Shown here one piece after another: positions 12,426-23,345 of a DNA stretch of 64,000 bases (position 1 is its first letter; each line of letters begins with the position of its first letter). The DNA comes from Trichoplax sp. H2 (taxonomy: Eukaryota > Placozoa > Uniplacotomia > Trichoplacea), in NCBI GenBank assembly GCA_003344405.1, contig NOWV01000274.1, positions 1 to 64,000 of the forward strand, written 5' to 3'. The notes beneath the pieces were generated by a model, which saw only the letters and a list, made by a program, of their open reading frames with translations, did not search any database and was not told the DNA's origin. The position numbers were made by a program, and so were the translations under genes.

Positions 12426-13979
12426 ATATGGAATAATGATACCTCTAGTCTCTTATTAGACAAAACTGAATCCAAACTTATTAAAAAATTAATCGATTTA
12501 TAGTAAATCGACATTAAGATTAATTATCAGTTGATAGATAATATTATAAAAGTATACAGCAATCTATTAAAAATATGTAAAACATTATAGATAAATTAAT
12601 ATGAATACATTCCTAGATAAGTTATCTCATGCCAATTATGTTACGACAGCAATGCAAAAGTTACTCCATAACAATATTAGTTAATGTTAATAAGGCGATC
12701 TTCTGATTTACAATATGATTAACTGTTTTATAAGCATATGCATTGCAATGTCAGAAAGGGATAAATACTTCGTATTTTAATAAAGCAACTCTTGCAAAAT
12801 GCCAGTAAATTTTCCATTAAAATGAGCGAGTACATATCGTACATAAAGCAATACATTAAAAGAAAAATTAATAGCTAGAGCCTCTTACTATGCATCATAT
12901 GCTTCCTTATACCATGCTGTTACACTGTTATATACTGAGAACATGCATGGGCCTTCCAGTACCTAGATCTGAAGACCTAATTATGGTATTTGCTGATTGC
13001 TTGAGGTACTCCGACTAAAGTTCTAGACACGCTTACAATTTTACTTCTTTATTCAGTTGTTGTAATCAGTTCTATGTTACTAACATGCGCATTCCTTATA
13101 GACGTATACTATGCATTAAATACGGTTTCAATGCTGCACCAAACCGATATCTACATAACTCGTACATCAATGAATTGGGTGATTAGCTTTAAACTACACC
13201 GACGGTAACAACCGTAGTTTCAGTGATATAGTATAATAAATACAAAATCATAACAATTGCTCATCGATAAATATCAGTAAAGTAAACTACTTTCCAACAA
13301 TGATAACATTCCTTGATATCGAAGCAAAGTTCGAGCAATTCCTTGTATTTCAGGTACGCAATTTCTATTAAAACAATAGCAATCCTAATACTATAATTTT
13401 AATATCGTTTATTTCTTAGTACACACAGTATCGGAGTTAGGATATAGGCTATATAAGATATAAAATTTATTATAGTATCTCCTTCAAGGTACTAAGAAAT
13501 CTCGAATTACTTGAAAATTTAGTTAAGTTAGTGATTGCATATCGACAATTTATTGCTAAGTAGTGATCGAGTGAAAATTGTGGACAACGCTCCGACAACC
13601 ATTATTATAGACAACTTTACGCGCTTTAACCTTCATCCATGGTTTTTATTATTTTACGCCACTACTTGGTTAATCGATGATGACAGTCCGAAATCTATTT
13701 TGCTATCATTGTCATCGCAAGTACATCTTTCGAAGATTGCAGTTTTTAAATCAAAAAAATTATTTCAGTTATCGATCGCTAGGATTAGGATCGTAACAAA
13801 TGTATAAATACTTGCTTACAATAAACTGAACATGTTCTAGTTAATATTGAATTGAGAGATGCGAACAGTTATCGAATAATCGATTGTGGAGAAAATGATA
13901 TCTTGCCATTATGACTGATCGGACTATTTAAATTAGCACTACCATTTTAAAGGAAACTTTATTTTACTTGGCCCTCATA

Positions 13980-15420
13980 CGCATGTTGCAATATATATAA
14001 TGTATGTTGTAACCTCTGAATTGAATTTTGTCTATATATATACTCCTGTAACATCATGGAGATTCAGCAATCATATGATCAATAGTGGCTATCACAATAC
14101 AGGCTATACCTATAATCAGCGAATGAATGAATTCAATGCTAATTGGTCGAGTTATCGTATATCTAAGAGTCGCGTGGAAAAGTATAAGATTCAGTCGGAA
14201 TAACTCTCTAGAGATTGGTTTATAGTTTCGATTCTATTAAAGTCGATAATTGTGACTATCTACGTTTTCAGTACGTGAACTTTGACGTGCTGACTCAAGA
14301 TAGTCATGGTTGTGTCACAACTTAGTAGTTGGAACAAGAAAAACACAAGCTAACTTAAGACACTAAGTCAAGTTTTTTAGCTAAAGTCATTAACAATAGT
14401 TATCTTTATTTTAAGAGAAACTCTGGTTCTATAGAAAATGTTCAAGCGTAAACATATTATTGCTATCTCTATCTTTTAATTTAATATTCATCACCCTAGT
14501 AAATATGTAAACAGATTTCCTACGTCATCTCACTTTTTATAAGACTCTTGTATAGAACAGCATTCGGCGACTAATACCTTAAACATGTAACCATAAAATT
14601 TTAATATCAAAATACTCTTATAATAGTTTTACTAAATTTAGTATAAGTAAGGTATCGGTATATCAGCAAATACATAGAATCATCTACAAACATAGACATG
14701 TTCCACATTAGAGATTTGCTCAATTTTAATAACTCAAGTTTTAAGTTAGTCGATTGCAAACCTAAGAGGTTGTAAAACCCAAGCACTACATCAACCTACA
14801 ATTATTCTAGTATCTAGGTAAATTATAGTACTAGAATTCTTATACTAGGATTTTGTGTCAAAGTATTATTAATTTTAAGTTAATAAGTTATATTTTATTA
14901 TTATTATAAGCTTTAATACAAGACAACTAACGTAAAATTGCTTAATAAACTGCATTTAAGTATACTTTATACTTTACATAATTACATACTATATAATCTA
15001 TATATTAAAATAATTTTTTTGTGCGCGTGTGTGTATACTTTTCAGTATATACTACTTTATTCACTTAATTTCTTAACTTACAAAGATCGATTTGTAAAAT
15101 TTCATTTTCTTACAGAGGATGGGCATTGGTCTTCGATTAGCTGATTATATTAATGTGAAGGGATCTGGATGCGAAAACTGTAAAGTATACTTTATTCAAC
15201 ATTTAGGCTACTTTTTTGCCACCCTATGATACCACACACGTGAATGTTGCGAAATTACCTTCCGTAGTGTTTATCAGCAAGAATTTAAAATAATTAATCA
15301 ATTTATTGGTTATTGCGATGTAAATGAACATAATTCTCAATTTCGATGCCAGAATAATCAAAATTCGACAACCAAGCTATGGTTTGGTGATAAGCATCCA
15401 ATCCTATAAGGTTAACCTGC
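13980..15420 (+). pseudogene. Decayed member of the secreted eight-cysteine family (copy 1)
   Basis: Broken coding stretches appear in the order of the intact paralogs at 35.5 and 44.9 kb, and resemble the other decayed copy at 22.7-23.3 kb even more closely. At 14000-14203 the frame reads SELNFVYIYTP and then NEFNANWSSYRISKSRVEKY. A frameshift follows, and near 14228-14320 the frame reads SFDSIKVDNCDYLRFQYVNF. After about 850 bases, partly filled by a dispersed repeat at 14707-14796, the tail resumes near 15240-15400 with CEITF, an FIGY segment, QFRCQNNQNSTTKLWFGD. These correspond to the YRLSKDRMKYL, NPLSVGTDYI, CGVRDYPP and SITTWWLG segments of the intact proteins. Stops, a frame change and an insertion show it is no longer functional. 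No signal-peptide exon was identified. Confidence 0.7.
14707..14796. repeat. Dispersed repeat, copy 2
   Basis: Same element as at 12272, here inside the decayed gene copy between its middle and its tail. The shared blocks are TTAGAGATTTGCTCA, the ACCTAAGAGGTTGTAAAACC block and AAGCACTACATCAAC. Its position suggests it inserted into the pseudogene. Confidence 0.7.
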
Positions 15421-17307
15421 AATAGTTAAAGCAATTTCTACTGGCAGAATAATAAGATCACCGTTGTTAATTTTAGATGTGGATGCCCTACTGCGCTAGT
15501 ATGCTAGTAGTTTTATGAAATGTTCCAATCAACTTTAACTTCAGCATCATCCTATTTTATCGAACTTTCTTCAAATGACAACTACGTATTCTGATTCTAT
15601 GTTAATTAAATATCGGCTTAGATATATCTATTTCAGTAGCCAATGATTTTATAACGAAAGAAATGGACGTGAGTTGTAACGAATGTTAGTACAGCCAATA
15701 ATATCATAGAAAATGGATTTTGGGATCATGTAAGTAGATTAATAGTTTGGAATTGATTTCATTGCTAAGATATAATGATTCACAATTATATACCAAATTA
15801 TTTAATCATTCTATTGAGCTAGAGAAAATTTTTTCGCCAATTGACCTATCTAATAAAATAATCTAATAATGTATAGATTTAAAGATCTCATCATCATTTT
15901 CTCCATCACCGACACCTATAAAGCGCTTGACTAAACAGTTTGGCCAAACCAATTCATTTGCAAATAAAGGTAAGTATCTGAATACTGCGTTAGCTTCAGA
16001 CTGATAAAAATCTCATCAAGGTTAGCCACCACCATCAATTAATGTTCATGAAAAAGTATATAACCGCAACATACAGTAACATACGTGCACAATATTTTCA
16101 ATTTTGCCAGCTACAAAAAAATTGGAGGACAGTTTGAAATACGAATAATTAATTATATAATTAAGCATCATTATAATGTTGATTATTATTGATTACCTCT
16201 CTACTTTTTCAAATACATGATACGAGGCTATATTAGCAGATATTACAAAGTAATAATATACATCGCACAGCAATCCCTCAATTCCAAATCGAACGTCGAA
16301 ATCTATAACGTAAAAATTAAAGTCACTACTAGAAATTATCGTATATATATATATGTTATATATGTTATTGTTTATGTTATATACTACTATCCGAGCTCAT
16401 CTATGCCTTCTCTCAGGTTTATCCTTCTCAATATCTATAGCTTATAGTACAATTCTAAATGCTGACAATTTTCTATCTTCAGGAGATGTAGTGAAGTTCA
16501 TTCTAAACACCCAGTGTAGGCAACTTATAGAGAGTAGATCGGAAAATTGCAAACGTCCTCTAAGATATATATAGTAAGCATGCATAAAGAACAAGGTACG
16601 GGTATGAATGGATATGTTGACCATTGCCAGAATGCGATAGATTATGTACTTTATATACGCTATCGCCAATTGTCGTTACTAAATCATTAAGAATTAAAAA
16701 CAGCCTAAAGATCATGCGGTTGCAAGACCCTCTCTAATGATACAAATAAACACGCATGTATATAATCATTAAATACGCGTATATTAGTGTATAGTTATAG
16801 CTGCCATATTAGAACAATGGTCTAATATTACTCTAATTAATCAAACTACCGCCTAAATGGTAGAATAAATGTATTTGTTGTTGTCATAGTTTGCTTATTA
16901 CTGCTATTGTAGACACAACTGAGCTACTTTAGTTTTCACTTCCGCGTTCCTAAGTATCCCTTATCGTAGATAATATACAAGTTACCCCCACTCTATTCAC
17001 TAAGAATTATGTCATGTATTCATACCTGTACTAATGAACGATGTTTAATAAAGTGTATTAGAATCAGTTTATATGAAAAGCAGCCGCGTTGTGTATCAAG
17101 CTCTAGAAGTTGCAAAAGTTTTTGCTATATGAGTAGGAAGAGTAGAAAAGTACCGATTATTTTCCAATAAAACAGAAAGATTAATACTACATTTTTATAG
17201 CAGAAACGATAAGTAAATAATGCAGTGGGTTTGCAGAAAAGAATCTTCTAGTTATCACTGTAGCTAAAGCGATATTCTAAACCCGAGCGATAAAGTTAGC
17301 TAGGGAG
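15421..17307. other. Non-coding interval with one exon-like fragment
   Basis: There is mostly no coding signal. Bases 15887-15967 read SSFSPSPTPIKRLTKQFGQ and on to NSFANK before a good donor GTAAGTATC, which looks like an isolated exon, but I find no joining exon on either side in a compatible frame. Bases 16431-16480 are a third fragment of the dispersed repeat. A (TA)n run lies near 16341. The last 250 bases are the 5' flank of the BMT5-like gene. Confidence 0.45.
16431..16480. repeat. Dispersed repeat, copy 3 (partial)
   Basis: ATATCTATAGCTTATAGTAC, AATTCTAAATGCTGACAATT and TTCTATC correspond to 12379-12425. Only the distal part of the element is present. Confidence 0.55.
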
Positions 17308-18288
17308 ATGGCCGCAAAGTCAAAAAACCGCAAATGTAGCGGAAATCATAAAAAGAGACTATTTGTCGGAGAAAATACTTTTCGCGGTATTTGGTCATTG
17401 CTCAAGAAGCATAAAGGTAACCATCCAAATTTAGGGGAATCTATTACTGCCTCAGAAATTAATCTTCTAAATGAACGCAATGAAATGTCATGTGGTTATT
17501 GTGATAAAAAAAATGGCCAGCATTATAAACGTGAATTTTGTAGCAAGTTTTGCCGTCGCATCGAAGGATTAAAAAGTCGTGGAGTAACAGTAATTTTGGG
17601 CCTAGACGCAGAGAAAATCCATGAGCATTCGCAAACAAAAAATGAAAAATTTGATCGTATCCACTGGAATTGCCCTCATGATGGATCAGATTATCGAGAA
17701 CAAACTTTGCCTCTGATACTCAAGCGATTCTTTGAATCATCATCTAAAGTACAGGATAAAGGAGGCAGAATTCATGTTACTCTAGCGCAAACGGAGGAAA
17801 AATGGGCATTTTACCAAGGGTATATTTATAATATTACTGCTGCAGCAGAATCTAATAGTTATAGCTTATATGCTAAAAGATCTTTTGGGCCTGAAAGGTA
17901 TCCTGGTTATTGCCATCGAAAAACAAAAAGTAGAGAAAATGCACTGGCCGCGAATAGGTTAAGAGAGTTTGTTTTTGTTAAGGTTGATAATCAGACGGAT
18001 TGCTGTGACCAGGATACCGAAACTGATATCTTTTATGGAGAAAAAAGGAAATACTATACCAGAAATACAGATAATGAATCTTCAAGCTACTCAAAGTCTG
18101 CCACGTCTTCAATAACTTCAAGCAACGATGATAGTAGTTCTAGCAATCATACATATGAATCTTTAAGCAATTCTAATAACGATACTGATACAGATATATT
18201 TGGTTTCTTAGCAATTTCAAGTGACGGCACTGATACTGATGTTAGTACTGAATTTTTAACCGAGATAATGCACAATCTAGCCAATTAG
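17308..18288 (+). CDS. BMT5-like (DUF2431) protein with cysteine insert, single exon
   Basis: 326 residues in one uninterrupted frame. Family marks: a start resembling the domain's N-terminal strand (RLFVGENTF at 17-25), GVTVILGLDAEKI (92-104), FDRIHWNCPHDG (115-126, the FDxIxxNxPH motif), GRIHVTLA (153-160) and ERYPGYCHRKT (196-206), followed by LREFVFV. This is the Rossmann-like domain of the yeast 25S rRNA uridine-N3 methyltransferase Bmt5. Oddities: the usual glycine-rich SAM loop (GDGDFSFS type) reads GENTFRGIW, so catalysis is doubtful, and between this and the next strand sits CxxC-x12-CxxxC (Cys62, 65, 78, 82), a possible metal site. The C-terminal third is Ser/Thr/Asp-rich with repeated DTDTD motifs (DTETD, DTDTD, GTDTD) and looks disordered. 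Having no introns among intron-rich neighbours suggests a retrocopy or a lineage-expanded family. The start is the first ATG, preceded by in-frame stops upstream; there is no overlap with neighbours. Confidence 0.85.
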   Translation: MAAKSKNRKCSGNHKKRLFVGENTFRGIWSLLKKHKGNHPNLGESITASEINLLNERNEMSCGYCDKKNGQHYKREFCSKFCRRIEGLKSRGVTVILGLDAEKIHEHSQTKNEKFDRIHWNCPHDGSDYREQTLPLILKRFFESSSKVQDKGGRIHVTLAQTEEKWAFYQGYIYNITAAAESNSYSLYAKRSFGPERYPGYCHRKTKSRENALAANRLREFVFVKVDNQTDCCDQDTETDIFYGEKRKYYTRNTDNESSSYSKSATSSITSSNDDSSSSNHTYESLSNSNNDTDTDIFGFLAISSDGTDTDVSTEFLTEIMHNLAN

Positions 18289-18295
18289 TTCTCAG

Positions 18296-18301
18296 AATAA
18301 A
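18296..18301 (+). promoter_or_regulatory. Polyadenylation signal of the BMT5-like gene
   Basis: Canonical AATAAA beginning eight bases after the TAG stop codon, which implies a very short 3' UTR. Confidence 0.55.
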
Positions 18302-20090
18302 CTAACGCGATGAGATTACTGTAGTGTATTTAGAATATACTGTAACTATATTCTACTCTTCAATATAGACATGTTGTATTGCTCTTATATTTAGACATAT
18401 CTACAGTCAGCTTACTTCACATTCATATATAGGCTACTGTATTTAGTTATTACAGTACTCGTTGTTTGCTACAATCATCAGATATGTTGTAACCTGTTAT
18501 GGTATATGTTGTATCTAATCCTATAATCATGTTCTCTGCCTGTATTCTAATGCTATAGCAATAAATACCGCCGTTTTCTACCTTAGATTTCTTAAGTTGC
18601 ATTATTAGTTACAGTTAGTATTCATACTTTACTCACGGCAGCTACCACGCTGATCTACCGTAATTATCACATTGTACCTAACTACTATCTACAATAAAGT
18701 ATCCTCCTTTCTTAAGCTCTTTATGCAATTCTCTGCATGGCAACTAAAACTACATCTGACTCTTCGGACCCTCCATCACAATTACGAAACAGTTAGTCGA
18801 ATTTTTCAGATTTTTTTAGAGGGCTCCGATAATAGTAGTTCGGATTAATTTGGTGGATTTTAAAGTAATCCAAATCTGGCTTGGCAACAGTTCACGCCTA
18901 GATAGCATGTAAGAAAATAAAGACTTTCACTGCAATAATTCAGAACTGTAATGTAATAATAAACCATCAATAAGCAAACAAGAACCTAAGTTACATTATC
19001 ATGAGCTTATAAACTCCTATGCGCGATTTTTAATTATAAATATGTTTTTCAATTCATTAATTCACGATAACCAAGTCATCTGCAATCTTGAATAAATTAT
19101 CACTAGAAGTAGTCTCGTTCTGATTGATAATTAATCCATAGATCTTACCATCTAAATCTTGTTGTAGTGCTTTATATATAATGACTCTTCCAATAATGTC
19201 CAACATAATAATGTATATAGCACATTAACCCTAACTAAAATGATTAAGATGGCGGAAATGATCTTTATTGTTCAAGTTTTTGTATTTTAGTTCCATCTTG
19301 CTTTTTAAGATCAACTATAAGCTTTTTATATTGTTTAATAGATAAAATTGATAAGAGATATAAAAATTTGATGTATTTCATGATTTTTTGATTAGTTTTA
19401 TGGCCATTTTTTAAGGAAGTCATACAGTATTTTTGTCGGGACTTTGCGTAATTAATTACTAAATCAAGCAGATTATTAAAGATAATTTTAGGCATGTTAG
19501 GTCAATATGTGTTAAGTTTTACTCTAGAGGCGATCAAGAGCTCTAAAAATCCTATAAATGGCGGCATAGTTAGAAATTAAGGGAAAAAAATCATTTTTTT
19601 GAGATTGAATTAGGAGTTTAAAGGCCAGCATTCGTCACCGGTGGAATGCAAGTGAAATTCAAGTTGTCTTTGTAAGGTTTTTGACTGTTTCGGTCTTTTG
19701 TTTTCTTATTTTTTCGTTTGCAAACGGTAGCGATTTACAATTTGTAGAGTTGTTCGTTGATATACCGCATTCTTCAAAGATGTTAAATAAATAAATTTAT
19801 GTTTGATTGTTTCTCAACATGCTTGGCGTTTAAGCCATATTAAGTAGAACAGAGCGTGCAAATCGGACTTACAGTACATGAAATATACGTAAATTAATCT
19901 AATAGCATTTTATAAAATTATCAGATTTGTGCACCGTACTTTGCTACGAGTAGTAATTGCAGATAGTAGATAATGATTTTTCATGTTATTAAAGTCCTAA
20001 TATTGCTTTAGATGATCAGACTGAAATTAATCTGTAATTAAATATTCAAATCCTAGTATGTTATTGCTACGTAAACATCCGTTATCAATA

Positions 20091-20666
20091 CTTAGATATC
20101 GATGAACCAGCCCAGATTATACCTCCTCCAAACTAAATTCGGAAACGTGCTGAGCTAGTCTAGTTTATATACGGGTATAGTCTTTTCTAATCTAGGTTAT
20201 ATATTACTAGTACCTATATAAACTATCGTGGATTAACTACTATCTATACATTGCCAGCAAATTTATTTTATAAAACCTATACTACGGGTGCTACTTAAAA
20301 GTAACTCTGTAACAGTCCTTTTGGCTCTATTTACGTTATCTAATCCTAACAGTGATGCAATTAATAATATTTAGGTAATATATTATTATAAAGTAAATAT
20401 CATTTATCAGATGCTGCACTTAGATATCGATGAACCTCTTTAGACTGCATCCACTCCAAAGTGTAATCGGAAATATTCTGGGCTAGTCTAATTTTATGCC
20501 CTGTATAGACTAGGTTAGTCCAAATTATACGCGTATTACAAATACGTACGAATATACCTCGTATACCGTGTACTATGACTGCTACGCAAAAGTTACTCCC
20601 CAACAGTCCTGTCCTGTCTTATTTAAATTTTCTAATCCTAATAGCTATGCAATTTATAATATTGAG
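20091..20666. repeat. Local tandem duplication, two diverged copies of ~285/250 bp
   Basis: Bases 20091-20375 and 20418-20666 share ordered blocks: CTTAGATATCGATGAACC, TCGGAAA, GCTAGTCTA, GTATAG, then CAACAGTCC-type sequence, TAATCCTAA and ATGCAATTNATAATATT. The offset falls from about 327 at the left to 291 at the right, so an internal indel separates them. A piece related to the second half (GCAAAAGTTACTCC) also occurs near 12652. Confidence 0.65.
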
Positions 20667-20893
20667 GCCATTAGGCTTATCATATTGTCACAAAACTTAT
20701 GTTGCGAACTACTACACTAAACTAATAGATTACTTATGCCTTGCTTCACTACACCTTGAGATCTACTGTATGGTAGTCCTTTACTACTTTCGGTCACACA
20801 GGGATAAGACTGTTCTAAAAGATTAGTATAGTTGTTATTAGTAGAGTAGCCGAGTACCTTCTCGTACACGATCTTATAATGAACTCAGGAACT

Positions 20894-20943
20894 GAGCATT
20901 CGCTCGTCCTTAAATACCCTTCCACTAAATTTGTGGTGCACAC
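20894..20943. repeat. Dispersed repeat fragment, copy 2
   Basis: GAGCATTCGCTCGTCCTTAA to TTGTGGTGCACAC corresponds to 8211-8260; see that entry. Confidence 0.5.
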
Positions 20944-22179
20944 ATATTAACTTGACAATATAAGATTTACATGATTTGTATAGGAGGACAGCGATTTCTA
21001 AGGGGCGGCGATACACACCCTATTTTCTTCAAAAGAGTAATTATTGTTTGTGGGAGTTTGGTAGTTTCTTTCACTTGCGCTATACAATAATATATAGTTT
21101 AAAAGTAAATGTCTTCGTTACTGTGTCGAAAAAATTAAAATAGAAAGACTTTCGTGGCAGGAAAAGCCAGTGCCAATAGTGATTACTAGCCTTTCTATTC
21201 GTCTGAATAGGGTACTACTAATCTTATCACTTATTAATTAATTGATCTATTTTAGTACTTATATTGGCAAATTTCCAGGTTCCAAGATAGCGATGAAAGC
21301 ATTCTGATATTAAACACATATAGCGTTGGTGGAGCATCCTGTCAGTATAACTAGGAGCATTATACACATCGGCTCCATTATAAGTCTAATTTTATATAAT
21401 GCTTATAATGTAGTTGCATATTATACGATAGAAAGTCTTTACGGTAGCTGATATTTGTTGAAACCATTCTGACTACTAAATCATACTAATGAGATCCTAA
21501 ATTATTTTCAATCGGTCTGAAGCTGATTCTGTCTGATTCTAATTCAGTTTGCGATATATATACATTCATTTCAACAATTGCAGCTATCTAAAGCTTTTCT
21601 CGCCATTTACTTACCCTAAATTGAAATCAAACTTATCATCCTCATCCTGTACAAATCCATACATGAAGATAAACTAGATTGTTTATGTAATTAGGTTTAA
21701 ATCTTTGCATTTATTTATAAAACCGAGCTGCATTATTTCGATTAACATTAGCATTCTTTGATGATGTAATATTGTATTAATCGACTTAAGAGAACAAGAA
21801 CATAATTACCTAGCATGGTAACACTGTAAATAAATAAATTTAATTGGCATAAAGCTATTAAACAATGATCGATATTAGCTATCTGTAGGATGGTTATACA
21901 TTAAATTTATGTGCATGAACTTAAAGCGCAATTAGCATCATCAACGAAACGTGATCGATTTCAAAATAAATACAGGCAGAACACCAACAGTTGATAGCGT
22001 ACAGCACGGCTCTTATTTATGCTTTTGTGCGTATATTTAAAAAGCATAACGTTGATTTTGTGACTACTACAACTGCTAGCTTTTCTTCTATCGACGTAAT
22101 ATTAGTAATTTTCTATCGTTTCTAGTTCGTTTTCAGTGCAATATATTCTTTTTAAATAATCTATTTTATTATCAAGGAC

Positions 22180-23345
22180 ATGAAACTTTGGACGCTAATC
22201 TTATTGCTAACTTTGTCGCTGCAAGAAGTTCATGAAATATACGTATATCATAAGATCATTTCTACTTTAATGTCAGAGACCTATTCAGAAGATAAAGTTG
22301 ACTAACCTGAATACCACTACAGTAAATGTAGCCTAGCTCAAATATCTTTCAGGATTATATATCAAACTTAATCAACATATATTATCAGTAATAATCTTGC
22401 AAATTGCGATAGTTTTAATCAATTTTGATGTTGTATACAATAAAAGAGCATATACTACAAAATATTATTAGCAGTAAATCATAGTCTTATTTATAATACT
22501 TCTGTATGAAAATCCGTCGTACAGAAATAAATAAATTTTAATTCATTTCCAGTGACTTGATGCATGTTATGCACGGATATTTAAGCCATCCATTGTTGTT
22601 GGTCTATCTTCGGTATAGATAAATATGAAGTCAACTTAATTTTGCAGTGACAATTATATTATACGGTACTCAATGATTTACGATGTGTCGGCCATGTTAA
22701 AATGGGAAGTATTTGGTCTTTGACAACGTGATCGCCCGTATCATGTCTACCGCAACTTTATGTCGGAGGAAGAATATGTGTACATTAACTGTACACCCTT
22801 GTTGTTTCATGGTAGGACAGGAATAAGATGATGAAGCCATATGAAATACTAGGCTATAACTACTATAATCCAATTGATGAGTTTAATCCTAACTGGTCTA
22901 GTTATCGCATGTCGAAGAGTCGGATGGAAGAAATACGAGATTTAACAGGAATAACTCCCTGAAGGCTAACAAGTAATTTCGATTCAGTACCACTTGATTG
23001 TCGAGATTATGTACGAGGTCAATTTGCAAACTTTGATTTCCCTACTGGAGATTTTAACGTTGTCAGTTGGTCAACTACGCTAACATACCGGGATCAGGCA
23101 GTGTAGACTGCAGATTTTATTATCAGCAATTTTTCTATTACATCCTTACGTAACGTGGCTACGAAACTAAAACTTGTGGAATCACGTTTATAGATGGCAA
23201 TTATGCCGAATTAACTAAAATAAGGCATCTATTCAGCTATTTCATCTCAAGTAGTGCCAATCTTGACTTCCGATGTAATCAGAATGACGAAACGTCAACT
23301 AATTTATGGTTTGAAGCCATATATTCTATCTAGCAAAGCTATTAA
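22180..23345 (+). pseudogene. Decayed member of the secreted eight-cysteine family (copy 2)
   Basis: A signal-peptide exon survives at 22180: MKLWTLILLLTLSLQEVHE, the same first-exon plan as the intact paralogs. The body then appears in broken frames. Near 22640 (after TTTTGCAG) the frame reads DNYIIRYSMIYDVSAMLKWE and then a stop. Near 22740-22800 it reads YHVYRNFMSEEEYVYINCTP. Near 22830-22960 it reads NPIDEFNPNWSSYRMSKSRM, then an in-frame TGA. Near 22975-23105 it reads NFDSVPLDCRDYVRGQFANF, then TAG. Near 23160-23330 it reads ETKTCGITF, then LDFRCNQNDETSTNLWF. The order matches the intact proteins (LSKDRMKYL, FNPLSVGTDYI, QCGVRDYPP, ITTWWLG). Several stops and frame changes make a functional product unlikely. 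Closest relative in the window: the copy at 14.0-15.4 kb. Confidence 0.75.

Larger units (their letters stand above)
7164..13960. other. Gene-poor interval with old dispersed repeats
   Basis: I see no convincing gene in nearly 7 kb. The start is the upstream flank of the minus-strand secreted-protein gene. Fragments related to sequence elsewhere in the window occur at about 8211-8260 (related to 20894-20943), 12272-12425 (related to 14707-14796 and 16431-16480) and 12650-12690 (related to 20581-20610). A 70-codon open stretch near 10662 and a 90-codon one near 13535 have no recognisable domains, splice context or family resemblance and are treated as chance. Confidence 0.5.
18302..22179. other. 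Intergenic interval with local duplication, no recognised gene
   Basis: A minus-strand frame of 76 codons at 19495-19265 (starts MPKIIFNNLLDLV, Lys-rich) is open, but it resembles nothing I know and fits the AT-rich composition, so it is not called. A tandem duplication occupies 20091-20666 and a dispersed repeat fragment lies at 20894-20943. The right end is the 5' flank of the decayed secreted-family copy. Confidence 0.5.

Noticed and set aside
19265-19495. 76-codon minus-strand open frame starting MPKIIFNN
   Set aside because: Composition (Lys, Ile, Leu, Asn) is what AT-rich DNA gives by chance. There is no motif, splice partner or homolog I can name.
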